DNA of 64,000 nt from Demequina rhizosphaerae (GCF_000971255.1 NZ_BBMC01000009.1:1-64000); one strand, 5' to 3'. Shown: positions 8,471 to 17,060, counted from the stretch's first letter. Numbers and translations are program-made. The notes: generated by a model from the sequence alone, not told the origin.

Positions 8471-8577
8471 GCCCACTTGAACCCAGCGCCCGCGATCACC
8501 GCCACCGCGACGAGCGTGCCAGCGCTCGCCGAGATGCGGACGACGGTGTTGTTCTTCATGAGGTTCCACTTGTCCAT
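8467..8577 (-). CDS. 36-aa hydrophobic small protein coupled to the GGDEF-EAL gene
   Basis: Short ORF: a basic/aromatic N-terminus (MDKWNLMKNN), then a hydrophobic helix (SAGTLVAVAVIAGAGF) ending in KWA. ATG 8577 has a good ribosome-binding site (GAGGGAGAG, 5 nt spacer), and its TGA overlaps the GTG of the GGDEF-EAL gene. It therefore looks translated and coupled. It could be a small membrane partner, a secreted signal peptide sensed by the membrane module, or a leader ORF that only sets translation of the enzyme. No family is recognised. Confidence 0.6.
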   Translation of the reverse strand: MDKWNLMKNNTVVRISASAGTLVAVAVIAGAGFKWA

Positions 8578-8793
8578 CGTGCTCTCCCTCTGCTTTGAGG
8601 ACTCCGCCCCCAGCAGGGTCGCCCCCGCCTATGCCCGGGTCTCGCTGAAGGGTGATGAGGCCCGACCATGACATCGTCCTGCCTGGTTTCCGGCTGGACC
8701 ACCCAGCCGTGGCTCATTCTTGCGCAACAATCGTCGCCACACCAGCATCTATTCGGGGTGTGACGACCATCACACCGGGACGCAAAAGCCGCG
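8578..8793. promoter_or_regulatory. Upstream region of the GGDEF-EAL operon
   Basis: 216 bp between the DUF4190 stop and the 36-aa ORF. It holds a hairpin GGTGTG-N8-CACACC (8757-8776), probably the DUF4190 terminator on the minus strand, and a second GGCTGG-N5-CCAGCC hairpin near 8694-8710. No riboswitch class could be matched in the correct orientation. Confidence 0.35.
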
Positions 8794-9348
8794 TCAGCGG
8801 ACGGGGCAGGACACGACCAGGCCCTCGGTCGCGGCGAAGGCCACGGCGCCGCTGTCGCCGCCGCCGTACGTGAGCGTGAGGCACCAGTCGAACGCGTCCG
8901 TGCCCTCGAGGCTGACGGCGCGGTCCTCGTCGAGCGACAGCTCCGCGGCGATCGCCGTCCCGTCGACGACATAGCCCGACGCGTCGACGCCGACCTCCAC
9001 GGTCCCGTCCGGATCCGCGACGTAGGCGTCCACCACGGCGTTGCCGAGCGTCACGACGTCGGCCTGGGCGCGCAGGTCCTGCTCGGCCTCGTCGGTGCCC
9101 GAGGTGAGCACGACGGCCGCGAGCGCGGCGGCCCCGAGGGTCCCCACGATGCCGAGCACGAGGCCGGCGAGCGGCCAGCTGCGCCTCGCGGCGGCGCCGC
9201 GGCGCCAGCGCGCGAGCCCGATGCCGCCGAGCAGGATCGCGACGGGTCCGAGCCCGAGGCAGCCGGTGACAAAGGAGGCGATGCCCACGCCGTTGCCGCC
9301 CGAGACGGCGACGTCGTCGCCCGCCTCGACCTCGAGCGTGTCGACCAT
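8794..9348 (-). CDS. DUF4190 membrane protein
   Basis: 184 aa. A short acidic N-terminus, then two hydrophobic helices (about 20-42 and 55-78) separated by a basic loop (RWRRGAAARRS), the DUF4190 arrangement. A predicted extracytoplasmic C-terminal domain of about 100 residues follows with one cysteine pair. ATG 9348 has an excellent ribosome-binding site (GAGGGAGGA). The gene is transcribed away from the 646-bp gene-free region. Function unknown; such proteins are common in Actinobacteria. Confidence 0.75.
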   Translation of the reverse strand: MVDTLEVEAGDDVAVSGGNGVGIASFVTGCLGLGPVAILLGGIGLARWRRGAAARRSWPLAGLVLGIVGTLGAAALAAVVLTSGTDEAEQDLRAQADVVTLGNAVVDAYVADPDGTVEVGVDASGYVVDGTAIAAELSLDEDRAVSLEGTDAFDWCLTLTYGGGDSGAVAFAATEGLVVSCPVR

Positions 9349-9451
9349 CGCGTCCTCCCTCGCTGCTCGCGTTCGGGAAAGTGTCGCACGGTCGGGGCGC
9401 ACGCCTGGACGACGCGGCCGCGGCGGTTCATCCACAGGCTCCAGACATGGC

Positions 9452-9486
9452 GAAGGCCCCCCGGAATTCGGGTCCGGGGGGCCTTC
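9452..9486. terminator. Strong hairpin terminator in the gene-free region
   Basis: 14-bp perfect stem GAAGGCCCCCCGGA / TCCGGGGGGCCTTC around a 7-nt loop. It lies between two divergent promoters, so it has no annotated gene to terminate. Confidence 0.75.
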
Positions 9487-9981
9487 CCTGCAGCTCGAGA
9501 GACCACGGTGGGCGGCGCCCGAAACGCGGCGACGACCTCTCGGCCGACTCCCCGGGCCCGTCGTGCCCTGTGCCGTCACCCACAGGTCCGCCCGCCTCGC
9601 TCACGAGACGGCGAACGCGGACCGCCGTTGTCCGAGGAGTCCGATCCGGCGCGCGCACACGCTCGTCGTCGCCCCCGTCCCGTGCCGTTTCCGGCGCAGC
9701 GGCGGGTCCGACAACCTCAGGAGAGCGTTCTCACCCTCGCCCTTCAGCGCGTGTCGCACCTTTTCGCTAGAGGCGTTTCTACTCGTGTCCCCCGGGTGAC
9801 GCAAGGCCTCACCCGCACAGAGTTCCCGTCCACCGCGCGCCCACATGGTCATCCACATGTCCCGTGCGGGGCCTCGGGGTTTTACCCACACCTGTGGAGG
9901 AAATCTGTGGAAACACTGTCATGCGTCGCGGCCGGTCCGCACCCCGGCCGTGAGCCCTGGCCCGGGCGCGTGCACAGCCCC

Positions 9982-9987
9982 TAGGCT
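9982..9987 (+). promoter_or_regulatory. -10 hexamer of a leaderless promoter
   Basis: TAGGCT ends 7 nt before the ATG at 9995, and no ribosome-binding site is present. The mRNA probably begins at or next to the start codon. Confidence 0.55.
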
Positions 9988-9994
9988 CGGGGTC

Positions 9995-11377
9995 ATGACC
10001 GCTCCTGGACTCATCGCCGCCCAGGCCAAGATGGCCGCCGCCGGGGTCGACCAGACCGCCATCGACGTCTTCTCCCACTACTTCGCGGAGCTGGAGGCCG
10101 GCGCCACCGGCCTGATCCGCGAGGACACCATCGAGCCGCTGCTCGACCCGCCCTTCCTCGAGGGCGTCGACATCGACGAGGACGCGGCGAACGAGGCGTT
10201 CGCGCGGACCGCGATCATCCGCCTCAACGGCGGGCTCGGCACCTCGATGGGCATGGACCGCGCGAAGTCCCTGCTCCCGGTGCGGGACGGCAAGAGCTTC
10301 CTCGACCTCATCGTGGACCAGGTCAAGCAGGCCCGCGCCGCGACGGGCGCCCGCCTGCCGCTCGTGCTGATGAACAGCTTCCGCACGCAGGACGACACGC
10401 TGGAGGCGCTCGCGCCGTACATCGACCTCAAGGTCGACGGGCTCCCGCTCGACTTCCTCCAGAACGCCGAGCCGAAGCTGCTTGTCGACGGCCTCATGCC
10501 GGTCGAGTGGCCCAAGGACCCCACGCTCGAGTGGTGCCCGCCCGGACACGGCGACATCTACACCGCGCTGCTCGGCTCGGGGATCCTCGAGAAGCTGCTC
10601 GACGAGGGCTTCCGCTACGCGTCGACCGGGAACTCGGACAACCTCGGCGCGGTGCCGAGCCCCACGATCGCCGGCTGGTTCGCCGCCTCGGGCGCGCCGT
10701 ACGCCGCCGAGCTGTGCCGCCGCACCGCGGCCGACCGCAAGGGCGGCCACCTTGCGGTCCGCAAGGCCGACGGCCGCCTCATCCTCCGCGACACGGCGCA
10801 GACGGCGCCCGAGGAGATGCACTACTTCACGGACGAGCACCACCACCCGTTCTTCCACACGAACAACCTGTGGTTCGACCTCGAGAAGCTCTTCGCGGCG
10901 CTCAAGGAGCGTGGCGCGGTGCTGGGCCTGCCGCTCATCCGCAACGTCAAGAACGTCGACCCGACCGACTCGACCTCGCCCGAGGTCTTCCAGATCGAGA
11001 CCGCCATGGGCGCCGCGATCGAGGTGTTCGAGGGCGCGACGTCGATCGTCGTGGGCCGCGACCGCTTCCTGCCGGTCAAGACCACCAACGACCTCCTGCT
11101 GCTGCGCTCGGACGCGTACACGCTCGAGTCGGACGGCGCGCTGCGCCTCGCGGTGGGCGCCGCCCCGCTCGTGGACCTCGACTCGAAGCACTACAAGACG
11201 ATGTCCAAGTTCGAGGCGCGCTTCCCGCACGGGGTCCCGTCGCTCAAGGAGGCCGTGTCGCTCACGGTCAAGGGCGACTGGACGTTCGGCGCCGGCGTGG
11301 TGTGCCGCGGCGAGGTCGTGCTCGAGGACACCGGCCAGGCCGAGACCATCCCGGACGGGACGGTCCTCGAGGGCTGA
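9995..11377 (+). CDS. UTP-glucose-1-phosphate uridylyltransferase (UDPGP type)
   Basis: 460 aa, cytoplasmic. Makes UDP-glucose from UTP and glucose-1-phosphate, a precursor for glycans. The nucleotide-binding signature LNGGLGTSMGMDRAKS starts at residue 77. A GNSDNLGA motif is present, as is the typical C-terminal beta-helix-like region. Length and motifs fit the eukaryote-like UDPGP family rather than the shorter GalU family. ATG 9995 fits the leaderless -10 box and the conserved N-terminal start; the upstream in-frame extension has unsuitable composition. It converges on the CopD/CtaG gene with a nested palindrome between. It could supply sugar for the glycan locus further right, but it is not linked to it. 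Confidence 0.92.
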   Translation: MTAPGLIAAQAKMAAAGVDQTAIDVFSHYFAELEAGATGLIREDTIEPLLDPPFLEGVDIDEDAANEAFARTAIIRLNGGLGTSMGMDRAKSLLPVRDGKSFLDLIVDQVKQARAATGARLPLVLMNSFRTQDDTLEALAPYIDLKVDGLPLDFLQNAEPKLLVDGLMPVEWPKDPTLEWCPPGHGDIYTALLGSGILEKLLDEGFRYASTGNSDNLGAVPSPTIAGWFAASGAPYAAELCRRTAADRKGGHLAVRKADGRLILRDTAQTAPEEMHYFTDEHHHPFFHTNNLWFDLEKLFAALKERGAVLGLPLIRNVKNVDPTDSTSPEVFQIETAMGAAIEVFEGATSIVVGRDRFLPVKTTNDLLLLRSDAYTLESDGALRLAVGAAPLVDLDSKHYKTMSKFEARFPHGVPSLKEAVSLTVKGDWTFGAGVVCRGEVVLEDTGQAETIPDGTVLEG

Positions 11378-11395
11378 CCCCCCTCCGGCGCGCAT

Positions 11396-11504
11396 CGTCG
11401 ACTCCCAATGACGGAAGTGACGGCCGCTGACCCACGTGAAGGCTGGGACCGCCCCAGCCTTCACGCGAGAGCACGCGTGCCACATCCGTCATTGGGAATC
11501 GACG
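11396..11504. repeat. 109-bp nested palindrome with internal terminator
   Basis: Outer arms CGTCGACTCCCAATGACGGA (11396-11415) and its near-complement at 11485-11504 (one mismatch). Inside is a second perfect stem GTGAAGGCTGGG / CCCAGCCTTCAC (11436-11464) that acts as a bidirectional terminator between convergent genes. The outer arms resemble terminal inverted repeats of a tiny non-autonomous element (MITE). Confidence 0.7.
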
Positions 11505-11511
11505 GGCGGGG

Positions 11512-13362
11512 TCACCGCTCTTGGCGCGCGTCCTCCTCGGCGGTGCGCGCAAGCATCGCGTTGTAGGCGCGCAGCTCCGCGTCGTCGTCCCGCTCCGCCT
11601 TGCGGTCGAGGCGGCGGGTCTCCTTCGCGTCGGCGCGGCGCCACGCGACGACGATGCCGATCGCGAGCAGCACCACCGGGAACTCCCCGATGCCCCACGC
11701 GATCTGGCCGCCGTACTGCTGGTCGGTGATCGCGTCCGGGCCCCACGTGCGCCCCATCAGCCCGAACCACGTGGGCGCGATGAGCACCGTCGACATCATG
11801 ATCGCGACGCCGAAGAACGCGTGGAACGCCATGGTCGCGAACAGCAGCACGATGCGCATGGGGTAGCCGGGGCGCGTGGGCCCGGGGTCGATGCCGACGA
11901 GCGCGTTGACGAAGAGGTAGCCCACGATCGTGAAGTGCAGGATCATCCACAGGTGGCCCACGTGGTTGCGCAGCGCGAACTCGAACAGCGGCGAGTAGTA
12001 GAAGACGATGAGGAAGCCCGCGAAGCTCACGGCCGCCACAACCGGGTGGGCCCAGAAGCGCATCCAGCGCGACTCGACCACGGTGCGGATCCACTCGCGC
12101 GGACCCACCGAGCCGTCGCGGCGCGGCGGCAGCGCGCGCAGCGCGAGCGTGACCGGGGCGCCGAACGTGAGCGGCACGGGCACGGCCATGACGAGCAGCA
12201 TGTGCTCGAGCATGTGGCCGCTGAACGTCACCATGCCGTAGACGGTGGGCGCGCCCTGCGTGAGCCACACGAGCAGCGCGATCCCGGTGAGGAACGATGC
12301 GGTCCGGTACCAGGGCCACGCGTCGCCGCGGCGGCGCAGCCGCAGCACCCAACGCACGTACGTGAGCGCGGCCGCGCCGAGCACGAACGCCGTGACGATC
12401 TCGAGGCGCCACTGCGCGATCCACTCCCACGCGGTGGGCGCCGGCGGCAGCTCGTAGCCCGTGAGGTAGTACGCCGGGCTGGGCTCCTCGACCGGCACGA
12501 TCGGGATCGGCGGCGCGGTCGACGCGAGCACGGCGGCGACGCCCATGACCGCGACGAGCGCGCCCACGTCGACCGCCATGAGGCGCCAGAAGCGCTCCCT
12601 CGCCTGCGCCTCGTCGAGACGCGGCAGCGACGCCCGGCGGTGCAGCGCCGCGAGCGCCACCGCGACGGACATGAGGCCGATCTTCAGCAGCAGCAGGCGC
12701 CCGTACGCGCTGGTCCACAGCTCGGACGGCGCGGACAGCCGGATCCAGCCGTTGGCGGCACCCGAGACGACGACGGCGGCGGCCGCCCAGATCGCGATCT
12801 TCGAGGCGCGCCCGATCGCGTCCTTCGTCCGGTCGCCCAGCACCCCGCGCAGGAGGAGCATCGCCCCGATCACGCCGGTCCACACCACGGCGCCGGCGAG
12901 GTGAAGGAACATCGCGGAGGTCGCGAGGTGGTGGTCGGCGGCACCGGCGGCGTGCCCGGTCTCCGCGAGCCAGCCGAGCGCCCACGCCACGGGCACGAGC
13001 GACCATGCCGCCACGGCCGGGGTGCGGACCAGCGTGCACAGCACCGACGCGACCAGCCCGGCCGCGAGCACCTGCAGGTAGGCGATGAGCAGGTCCACCG
13101 AGGTCGAGTAGCTCCACCACTCCTCGACGAAGCGGGAGGCGTCGGGCAGCGAGCCGCGGATGCTCGCGTACGTGGCGAGCGAGTGGCCGAAGGCGCCGAC
13201 CACCCAGCCGATCGAGCCGAGGCGGGCGACGAGCGCGGCCCGGCCCACGGCCGCGTGCCCGCGCGGCAGCACCGCCGCGATGACGAGCAGCGCGCCCGCG
13301 GTCGCCGCGATGGAGAGGTCCCTCACGGCGGCGAACAGCGTCACCAGGACCTCGACAGACAT
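11512..13362 (-). CDS. CopD / CtaG fusion: copper import and cytochrome c oxidase assembly
   Basis: 616 aa, many transmembrane helices. The N-terminal part (about 1-290) resembles CopD copper-resistance membrane proteins, with histidine-rich helices (ETGHAAGAADHH). The C-terminal part (about 320-590) resembles the caa3-type CtaG assembly factor (motifs around TFSGHMLEHMLLVMAVP and ILHFTIVGYLFV). The likely joint role is copper delivery for CuA/CuB of cytochrome c oxidase. A charged tail (about 585-616) follows. The ATG has TACCCT 6 nt upstream (leaderless). This two-domain form is common in Actinobacteria. Confidence 0.88.
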   Translation of the reverse strand: MSVEVLVTLFAAVRDLSIAATAGALLVIAAVLPRGHAAVGRAALVARLGSIGWVVGAFGHSLATYASIRGSLPDASRFVEEWWSYSTSVDLLIAYLQVLAAGLVASVLCTLVRTPAVAAWSLVPVAWALGWLAETGHAAGAADHHLATSAMFLHLAGAVVWTGVIGAMLLLRGVLGDRTKDAIGRASKIAIWAAAAVVVSGAANGWIRLSAPSELWTSAYGRLLLLKIGLMSVAVALAALHRRASLPRLDEAQARERFWRLMAVDVGALVAVMGVAAVLASTAPPIPIVPVEEPSPAYYLTGYELPPAPTAWEWIAQWRLEIVTAFVLGAAALTYVRWVLRLRRRGDAWPWYRTASFLTGIALLVWLTQGAPTVYGMVTFSGHMLEHMLLVMAVPVPLTFGAPVTLALRALPPRRDGSVGPREWIRTVVESRWMRFWAHPVVAAVSFAGFLIVFYYSPLFEFALRNHVGHLWMILHFTIVGYLFVNALVGIDPGPTRPGYPMRIVLLFATMAFHAFFGVAIMMSTVLIAPTWFGLMGRTWGPDAITDQQYGGQIAWGIGEFPVVLLAIGIVVAWRRADAKETRRLDRKAERDDDAELRAYNAMLARTAEEDARQER

Positions 13363-13486
13363 GCCTCAAGGGTAGGGCGACGGCGCGGCTTCCCCTCACC
13401 GGGGTCTGGCGGAATCGACCGGACCGGCGCAAGGTTGACGAGGGAGGCGCCCCGCGCCCCGCCCTCACCTCCCCGAAGGGTGCACG

Positions 13487-15238
13487 ATGACCGACCAGTC
13501 CCCGCTCCTGGAACGCCGCCAGATCAACCTCATCGTGGGCGGCCTCGTGGTCGGGATGTTCCTCGCGGCCCTCGATCAGATGATCGTCGCGACCGCGATC
13601 CGCACCATCGGCGACGATCTCGACGGCCTCACGCTGCAGGCCTGGGTCACCACCGCCTACCTGGTGGCGGCGACCATCTCCACGCCCCTGTACGGCAAGC
13701 TCTCCGACATCTTCGGCCGCAAGCCGCTGTACCTCGTGTCGCTCAGCCTGTTCATCGTGGGCTCGCTGCTGTGCGGCACCGCGACCGACATGTACCAGCT
13801 CGCCGCCTACCGCGGGCTCCAGGGCCTGGGCGCGGGCGGACTCATGGCGCTCGCGCTCATCATCGTCGGCGACATCCTGAGCCCCCGCGAGCGCACGAAG
13901 TACCAGGCGGCGTTCTTCGGGGTATGGGGCGTCGCCTCCGTCCTCGGGCCGGTGCTCGGCGGCTTCTACGCCGATGCGGACCAGCTGCTGGGGCTGGCCG
14001 GCTGGAGGTGGATCTTCCTCCAGAACGTGCCGCTGGGGCTCATCGCGCTCGTCATCGTCCTGCGGGTCCTGCACGTGCCGCACCACGCGCACGCGGTGCG
14101 CGTCGACTACTGGGGCGCCGCGGCGCTCGTCCTCGCCATCGTGCCGATGCTGGTGGTGGTCGAGCAGGGGCGCGAGTGGGGGTGGACCTCGACCGCGGTG
14201 CTCGCGCTGTCGGCGGCGAGCGTCGCGGGCATCGTCGCGTTCATCGTGGCGGAGCGGGCGGCCGGGGACGATGCGCTGCTCCCCCTGCGCATGCTGCGCA
14301 ACCGCACGGTGGGCGTGTCGACCGGGCTCAACTTCGTCATGGGCTTCGCGATGTTCGGCGGGCTCGCCGGCATCCCCCTGTACCTGCAGATCGCCAAGGG
14401 CATGAACCCCACCGAGGCGGGCCTCGCGATGCTGCCGTTCACGCTCGGCATCCTCGTGATGGCGGGGTCGTCGGCGCAGATCATCCGCGCCACGGGCAGG
14501 TACAAGCCGTTCCCGGTCACGGGCGCGACGCTCATCGTGATCGCCGGGCTCGTCCTGTCACGGCTCGAGGCGGGCAGCTCGCTGTGGCATGTGGGCCTGG
14601 GCGGCTTCCTCTTCGGCCTCGGGCTGGGCGGCATCATGCAACCGGTCATGCTCGCGGTGCAGAACGCCGTCGAGCCGCGGGACATGGGCGCCGGCTCGGC
14701 CTCCGTCATGTTCTTCCGGCAGATCGGCGGCTCGCTCGGCACGGCGGTCTTCCTGTCGATGCTCTTCTCGGCTGCGCCGGGGGACATCGGCTCCGCGTTC
14801 GCGAGCGCGGCCAAGGATCCCGCCTTCCAGCAGGTGGTCGCGGACGCCGCGACGACGGGAAACCCGGCCGAGCGGGCCGTCGCCGACGCGATCGGGTCCG
14901 GGAGCCCCGCAGCGGACTCGGGGCTGTCGCTCGACGACACCTCGTTCCTCCAGCAGATCGATCCCGTGCTCGCGGAGCCGTTCCGCGTCGGCTTCTCGGA
15001 TGCGATCACCGGCGTCCTGCTGTTCTCCTCGATGTTCTCGGTGCTGGGGCTGGGGCTCGCGCTCGCGCTCCCGCAGCTGCCCCTGCGCGAGAAGTCGGGC
15101 CTCGAGACGCTGCGCGACGGCGACCACGAGCTGGCGGGGACGGACCCCCGTGCGACCGAGGACGGCACCCCGGCGCGCGCCGCCGCCGACACGGGCACCC
15201 AGGACGGCCGGCCCCCGGACGACGCGGGGCCTCCCTAG
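13487..15238 (+). CDS. DHA2-family MFS multidrug exporter (14 helices)
   Basis: 583 aa, MFS drug:H+ antiporter of the EmrB/QacA type. It has LDQMIVATAIRTIGDDL in helix 1, motif A GKLSDIFGRKPLY and motif C GPVLGGF. About 14 helices, a periplasmic loop near residue 440-490 with repeated acidic residues, and a hydrophilic tail of about 50 residues rich in D, G, A and P. ATG 13487 is preceded by GAAGGG. The substrate is not evident. No regulator gene lies beside it. The gene contains a GGACGATGC motif at 14266 in a DDA context. Confidence 0.88.
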   Translation: MTDQSPLLERRQINLIVGGLVVGMFLAALDQMIVATAIRTIGDDLDGLTLQAWVTTAYLVAATISTPLYGKLSDIFGRKPLYLVSLSLFIVGSLLCGTATDMYQLAAYRGLQGLGAGGLMALALIIVGDILSPRERTKYQAAFFGVWGVASVLGPVLGGFYADADQLLGLAGWRWIFLQNVPLGLIALVIVLRVLHVPHHAHAVRVDYWGAAALVLAIVPMLVVVEQGREWGWTSTAVLALSAASVAGIVAFIVAERAAGDDALLPLRMLRNRTVGVSTGLNFVMGFAMFGGLAGIPLYLQIAKGMNPTEAGLAMLPFTLGILVMAGSSAQIIRATGRYKPFPVTGATLIVIAGLVLSRLEAGSSLWHVGLGGFLFGLGLGGIMQPVMLAVQNAVEPRDMGAGSASVMFFRQIGGSLGTAVFLSMLFSAAPGDIGSAFASAAKDPAFQQVVADAATTGNPAERAVADAIGSGSPAADSGLSLDDTSFLQQIDPVLAEPFRVGFSDAITGVLLFSSMFSVLGLGLALALPQLPLREKSGLETLRDGDHELAGTDPRATEDGTPARAAADTGTQDGRPPDDAGPP

Positions 15239-15254
15239 GCGCCGCGCCGCCCGC

Positions 15255-16277
15255 TCAGGGCAGGTCGAGCCAGGCGCCGTGCGTGTGCGCGGTCGCCACC
15301 GGCGCGGCCTCGCGCGGCCGTAGCGCGACGCGGATGTCGGCGCCGCCGCCGGGCTGGGGCTCGAAGGCCACCCGCACGAGCGGCCGCTCCGCCGCCACCC
15401 GGGCCACGGCCTCGTCGATCGCGTCGAGCGCCTCGTCGGGCAGCTGGTAGAGCGCGATCGAGTGCCACAGCACGATGGGCCCCGCCGGCAGCGCGCCCGC
15501 GACCTGCGGAAGCGTGACGGCCGCGTCGCCGGCCACCATCGCGATGTCGACGTCGCGCCGCAGCGCGATCGCGGCGCGCAGGCGCTCGAGGCGGTCCGCC
15601 TGCTCGGGCCACACGAGGGCCTCGAGCCAGGCCGCCTGCGCGGGATCCGTCGCGTCGACGGGCGCGAGATCGAGCCCCGTGCGGGTGGCGAAGGCGGGCG
15701 GGGCGTCGGGCAGCGCGAACCCGCCCCGGTTCTCGCTGTCGAGCGTGAGGGGCGAGGAGCCGATGCGGGTGTCGCCGTAGCGGTAGGCGACGCGGTCCAT
15801 GAGCAGGCCGAGGCCCGCGGACGCCCCCATGTCGATCGCGTGCACGGGCCCGTCCCAGCCCCGCTCCGCGAGCGCGGCGGCGATCACCGGCATGAGGACC
15901 GCGCAGCGGCGCACCTCGTTGGTCTGGGTCCGGCGGGTGGCGGCGAGCTCGAGGAGCTCGTCGCGACGGGCGAGCACGAAGGCGCGGAACTCCGCGTAGG
16001 CCGCGTCGTCGGGGGTGCGCGCCTCCCCGGCGAGGCGCGGGTACCAGGCCGCCAGCGCATCGTCCGCCGTCAGGAGGTGCTGGACCGCGGCGAAGAGGAC
16101 GTTGATGGGCGGGGAGGTGCGGATGCGGGCGAGGACCGCGAGGATGTCGGGGTCGTCGGCGAGGCGCTGCGCGAACAGCTCGTACAGCGGCGAGTCCGCG
16201 GCGAACGGGGTCCACGCGCGGACGGACGCGGCGATCTCCGCGAGGGGGAGGCCGTCACCGGCGAGCCAGCGTTCCAC
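15255..16277 (-). CDS. DUF2332 family protein
   Basis: 340 aa, cytoplasmic. Residues 1-120 are helical. The C-terminal two-thirds has a Rossmann-like methyltransferase topology: HAIDMGASAGLGLL (about 160) resembles an AdoMet-binding glycine loop, and IVLWHSIALYQLP resembles a motif-IV/post-IV strand. DUF2332 proteins have no established function; a methyltransferase role is a guess from fold-like motifs. ATG 16277 has GGAGGAT 4-5 nt upstream. It converges on the DHA2 exporter 17 bp away. Confidence 0.75.
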   Translation of the reverse strand: MERWLAGDGLPLAEIAASVRAWTPFAADSPLYELFAQRLADDPDILAVLARIRTSPPINVLFAAVQHLLTADDALAAWYPRLAGEARTPDDAAYAEFRAFVLARRDELLELAATRRTQTNEVRRCAVLMPVIAAALAERGWDGPVHAIDMGASAGLGLLMDRVAYRYGDTRIGSSPLTLDSENRGGFALPDAPPAFATRTGLDLAPVDATDPAQAAWLEALVWPEQADRLERLRAAIALRRDVDIAMVAGDAAVTLPQVAGALPAGPIVLWHSIALYQLPDEALDAIDEAVARVAAERPLVRVAFEPQPGGGADIRVALRPREAAPVATAHTHGAWLDLP

Positions 16278-16352
16278 GGGATCCTCCTTGGCGACGTCTT
16301 GACGGTCTCTTGACCGTCCCCGACGCTACCGCACCGGACCCGACGTCGCCCG

Positions 16353-17060
16353 TCAGGCCTGGTAGCCGAACTCCTCGAGGAGCAGCCACTCGCGCTCGGC
16401 GATGCGGGCGCGGTGCTCGTCGGCCATCTCGACGCGCTTGGACTTCGACGCGTTCGCGCCGGCGTGCGACGCCGCCCGGCTCGCGATCTCGTCGCGGCTC
16501 ATGGTGATCCCGAGCCGGTCGCGGTGGGTGTCGAGCATCTCGACCACGTCGTCGAGCAGCGTCTCGGTGCGCAGCACGACGTCCCACGCCTTGAGCCGCG
16601 CGTGCTGCTCGCGCACGTCCTCGACCGTCTTCATCGACGGCATGAGCTGGAGCGAGCGCGGGATGGCCATGCGCATGTAGCGGAACGACTGCAGGCCGAC
16701 CAGGCGCGCGATGCCGGTGTCGCCCCAGCGCGGGGCGACCGCCGCCGCGTTCGCGGGGTCGAGGACCACGTCGAGCCACGAGCCGAAGTCGCGGTAGGCC
16801 GACGCCTGGCCCGCGTTCTTGAGGGTGAGGTAGACGCCGCCCTTGCGGTCGCTGCCGTAGCGGTACAGCGACAGGTACTGGTCCCACGGGTCGCGCACCG
16901 AGATGCAGTGGAGGCGGTGCGGGTCACGCGCCTGGAGCGGGGTGTGGCGCTGGCGGACGGTCGGCTCGTGCCCGAGGACGTCGATGAGCACCTCCTCGAC
17001 GAAGGTGGATCCGGTCTTCTGGGGGTCCAGGTAGACCAGCTTCTCGAACTCGACCGCCAT
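16353..17060 (-). CDS. Sulfotransferase family protein
   Basis: 235 aa, cytoplasmic. Transfers sulfate from PAPS to a hydroxyl or amine. N-terminal 5'-phosphosulfate loop PQKTGSTFVEEVL (residue about 12) and 3'-phosphate motif SVRDPWDQYLSLYRY (about 54-68) are both visible. ATG 17060 has GGGGAGAAG upstream; the ATG at 17072 is too close to that site. It stands alone, but PAPS-making genes lie 4 kb downstream, and a second, unrelated sulfotransferase is at 30.7 kb. The acceptor is unknown. Confidence 0.8.
   Translation of the reverse strand: MAVEFEKLVYLDPQKTGSTFVEEVLIDVLGHEPTVRQRHTPLQARDPHRLHCISVRDPWDQYLSLYRYGSDRKGGVYLTLKNAGQASAYRDFGSWLDVVLDPANAAAVAPRWGDTGIARLVGLQSFRYMRMAIPRSLQLMPSMKTVEDVREQHARLKAWDVVLRTETLLDDVVEMLDTHRDRLGITMSRDEIASRAASHAGANASKSKRVEMADEHRARIAEREWLLLEEFGYQA

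Larger units (their letters stand above)
9349..9994. other. 646-bp gene-free region between divergent genes
   Basis: No convincing protein gene: the short frames here have poor composition and no ribosome-binding sites. It contains a strong terminator hairpin (9452-9486) that serves neither flanking gene, since both point away. It also holds several DnaA-box-like words (CATCCACA near 9430 and 9850, TTTACCCACA and two TGTGGA repeats at 9889-9932) and a leaderless promoter for the uridylyltransferase at its right end. A small RNA transcribed leftwards and ending at 9452 is possible but unproven. Confidence 0.5.

Noticed and set aside
8757-8800. GGGACGCAAAAGCC after a hairpin looks like the core of a c-di-GMP-I (GEMM) riboswitch near a GGDEF-EAL gene.
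   Set aside because: It is on the plus strand, opposite to all nearby genes, overlaps the DUF4190 stop, has an extra A in the core and lacks the GCAAACC segment. Probably chance.
9428-9658. Short minus-strand ORF in the gene-free region.
   Set aside because: No ribosome-binding site, Pro/Arg/Gly-rich composition, and it runs through the terminator hairpin.
9840-9935. Replication origin.
   Set aside because: No dnaA or dnaN nearby, few and imperfect boxes, no AT-rich unwinding stretch. Kept only as a weak DnaA-box cluster.
11521-15450. Long plus-strand frame (about 1300 codons) opposite CopD/CtaG and across the DHA2 exporter.
   Set aside because: Antisense or out of frame to two well-supported genes; low-complexity translation without motifs.
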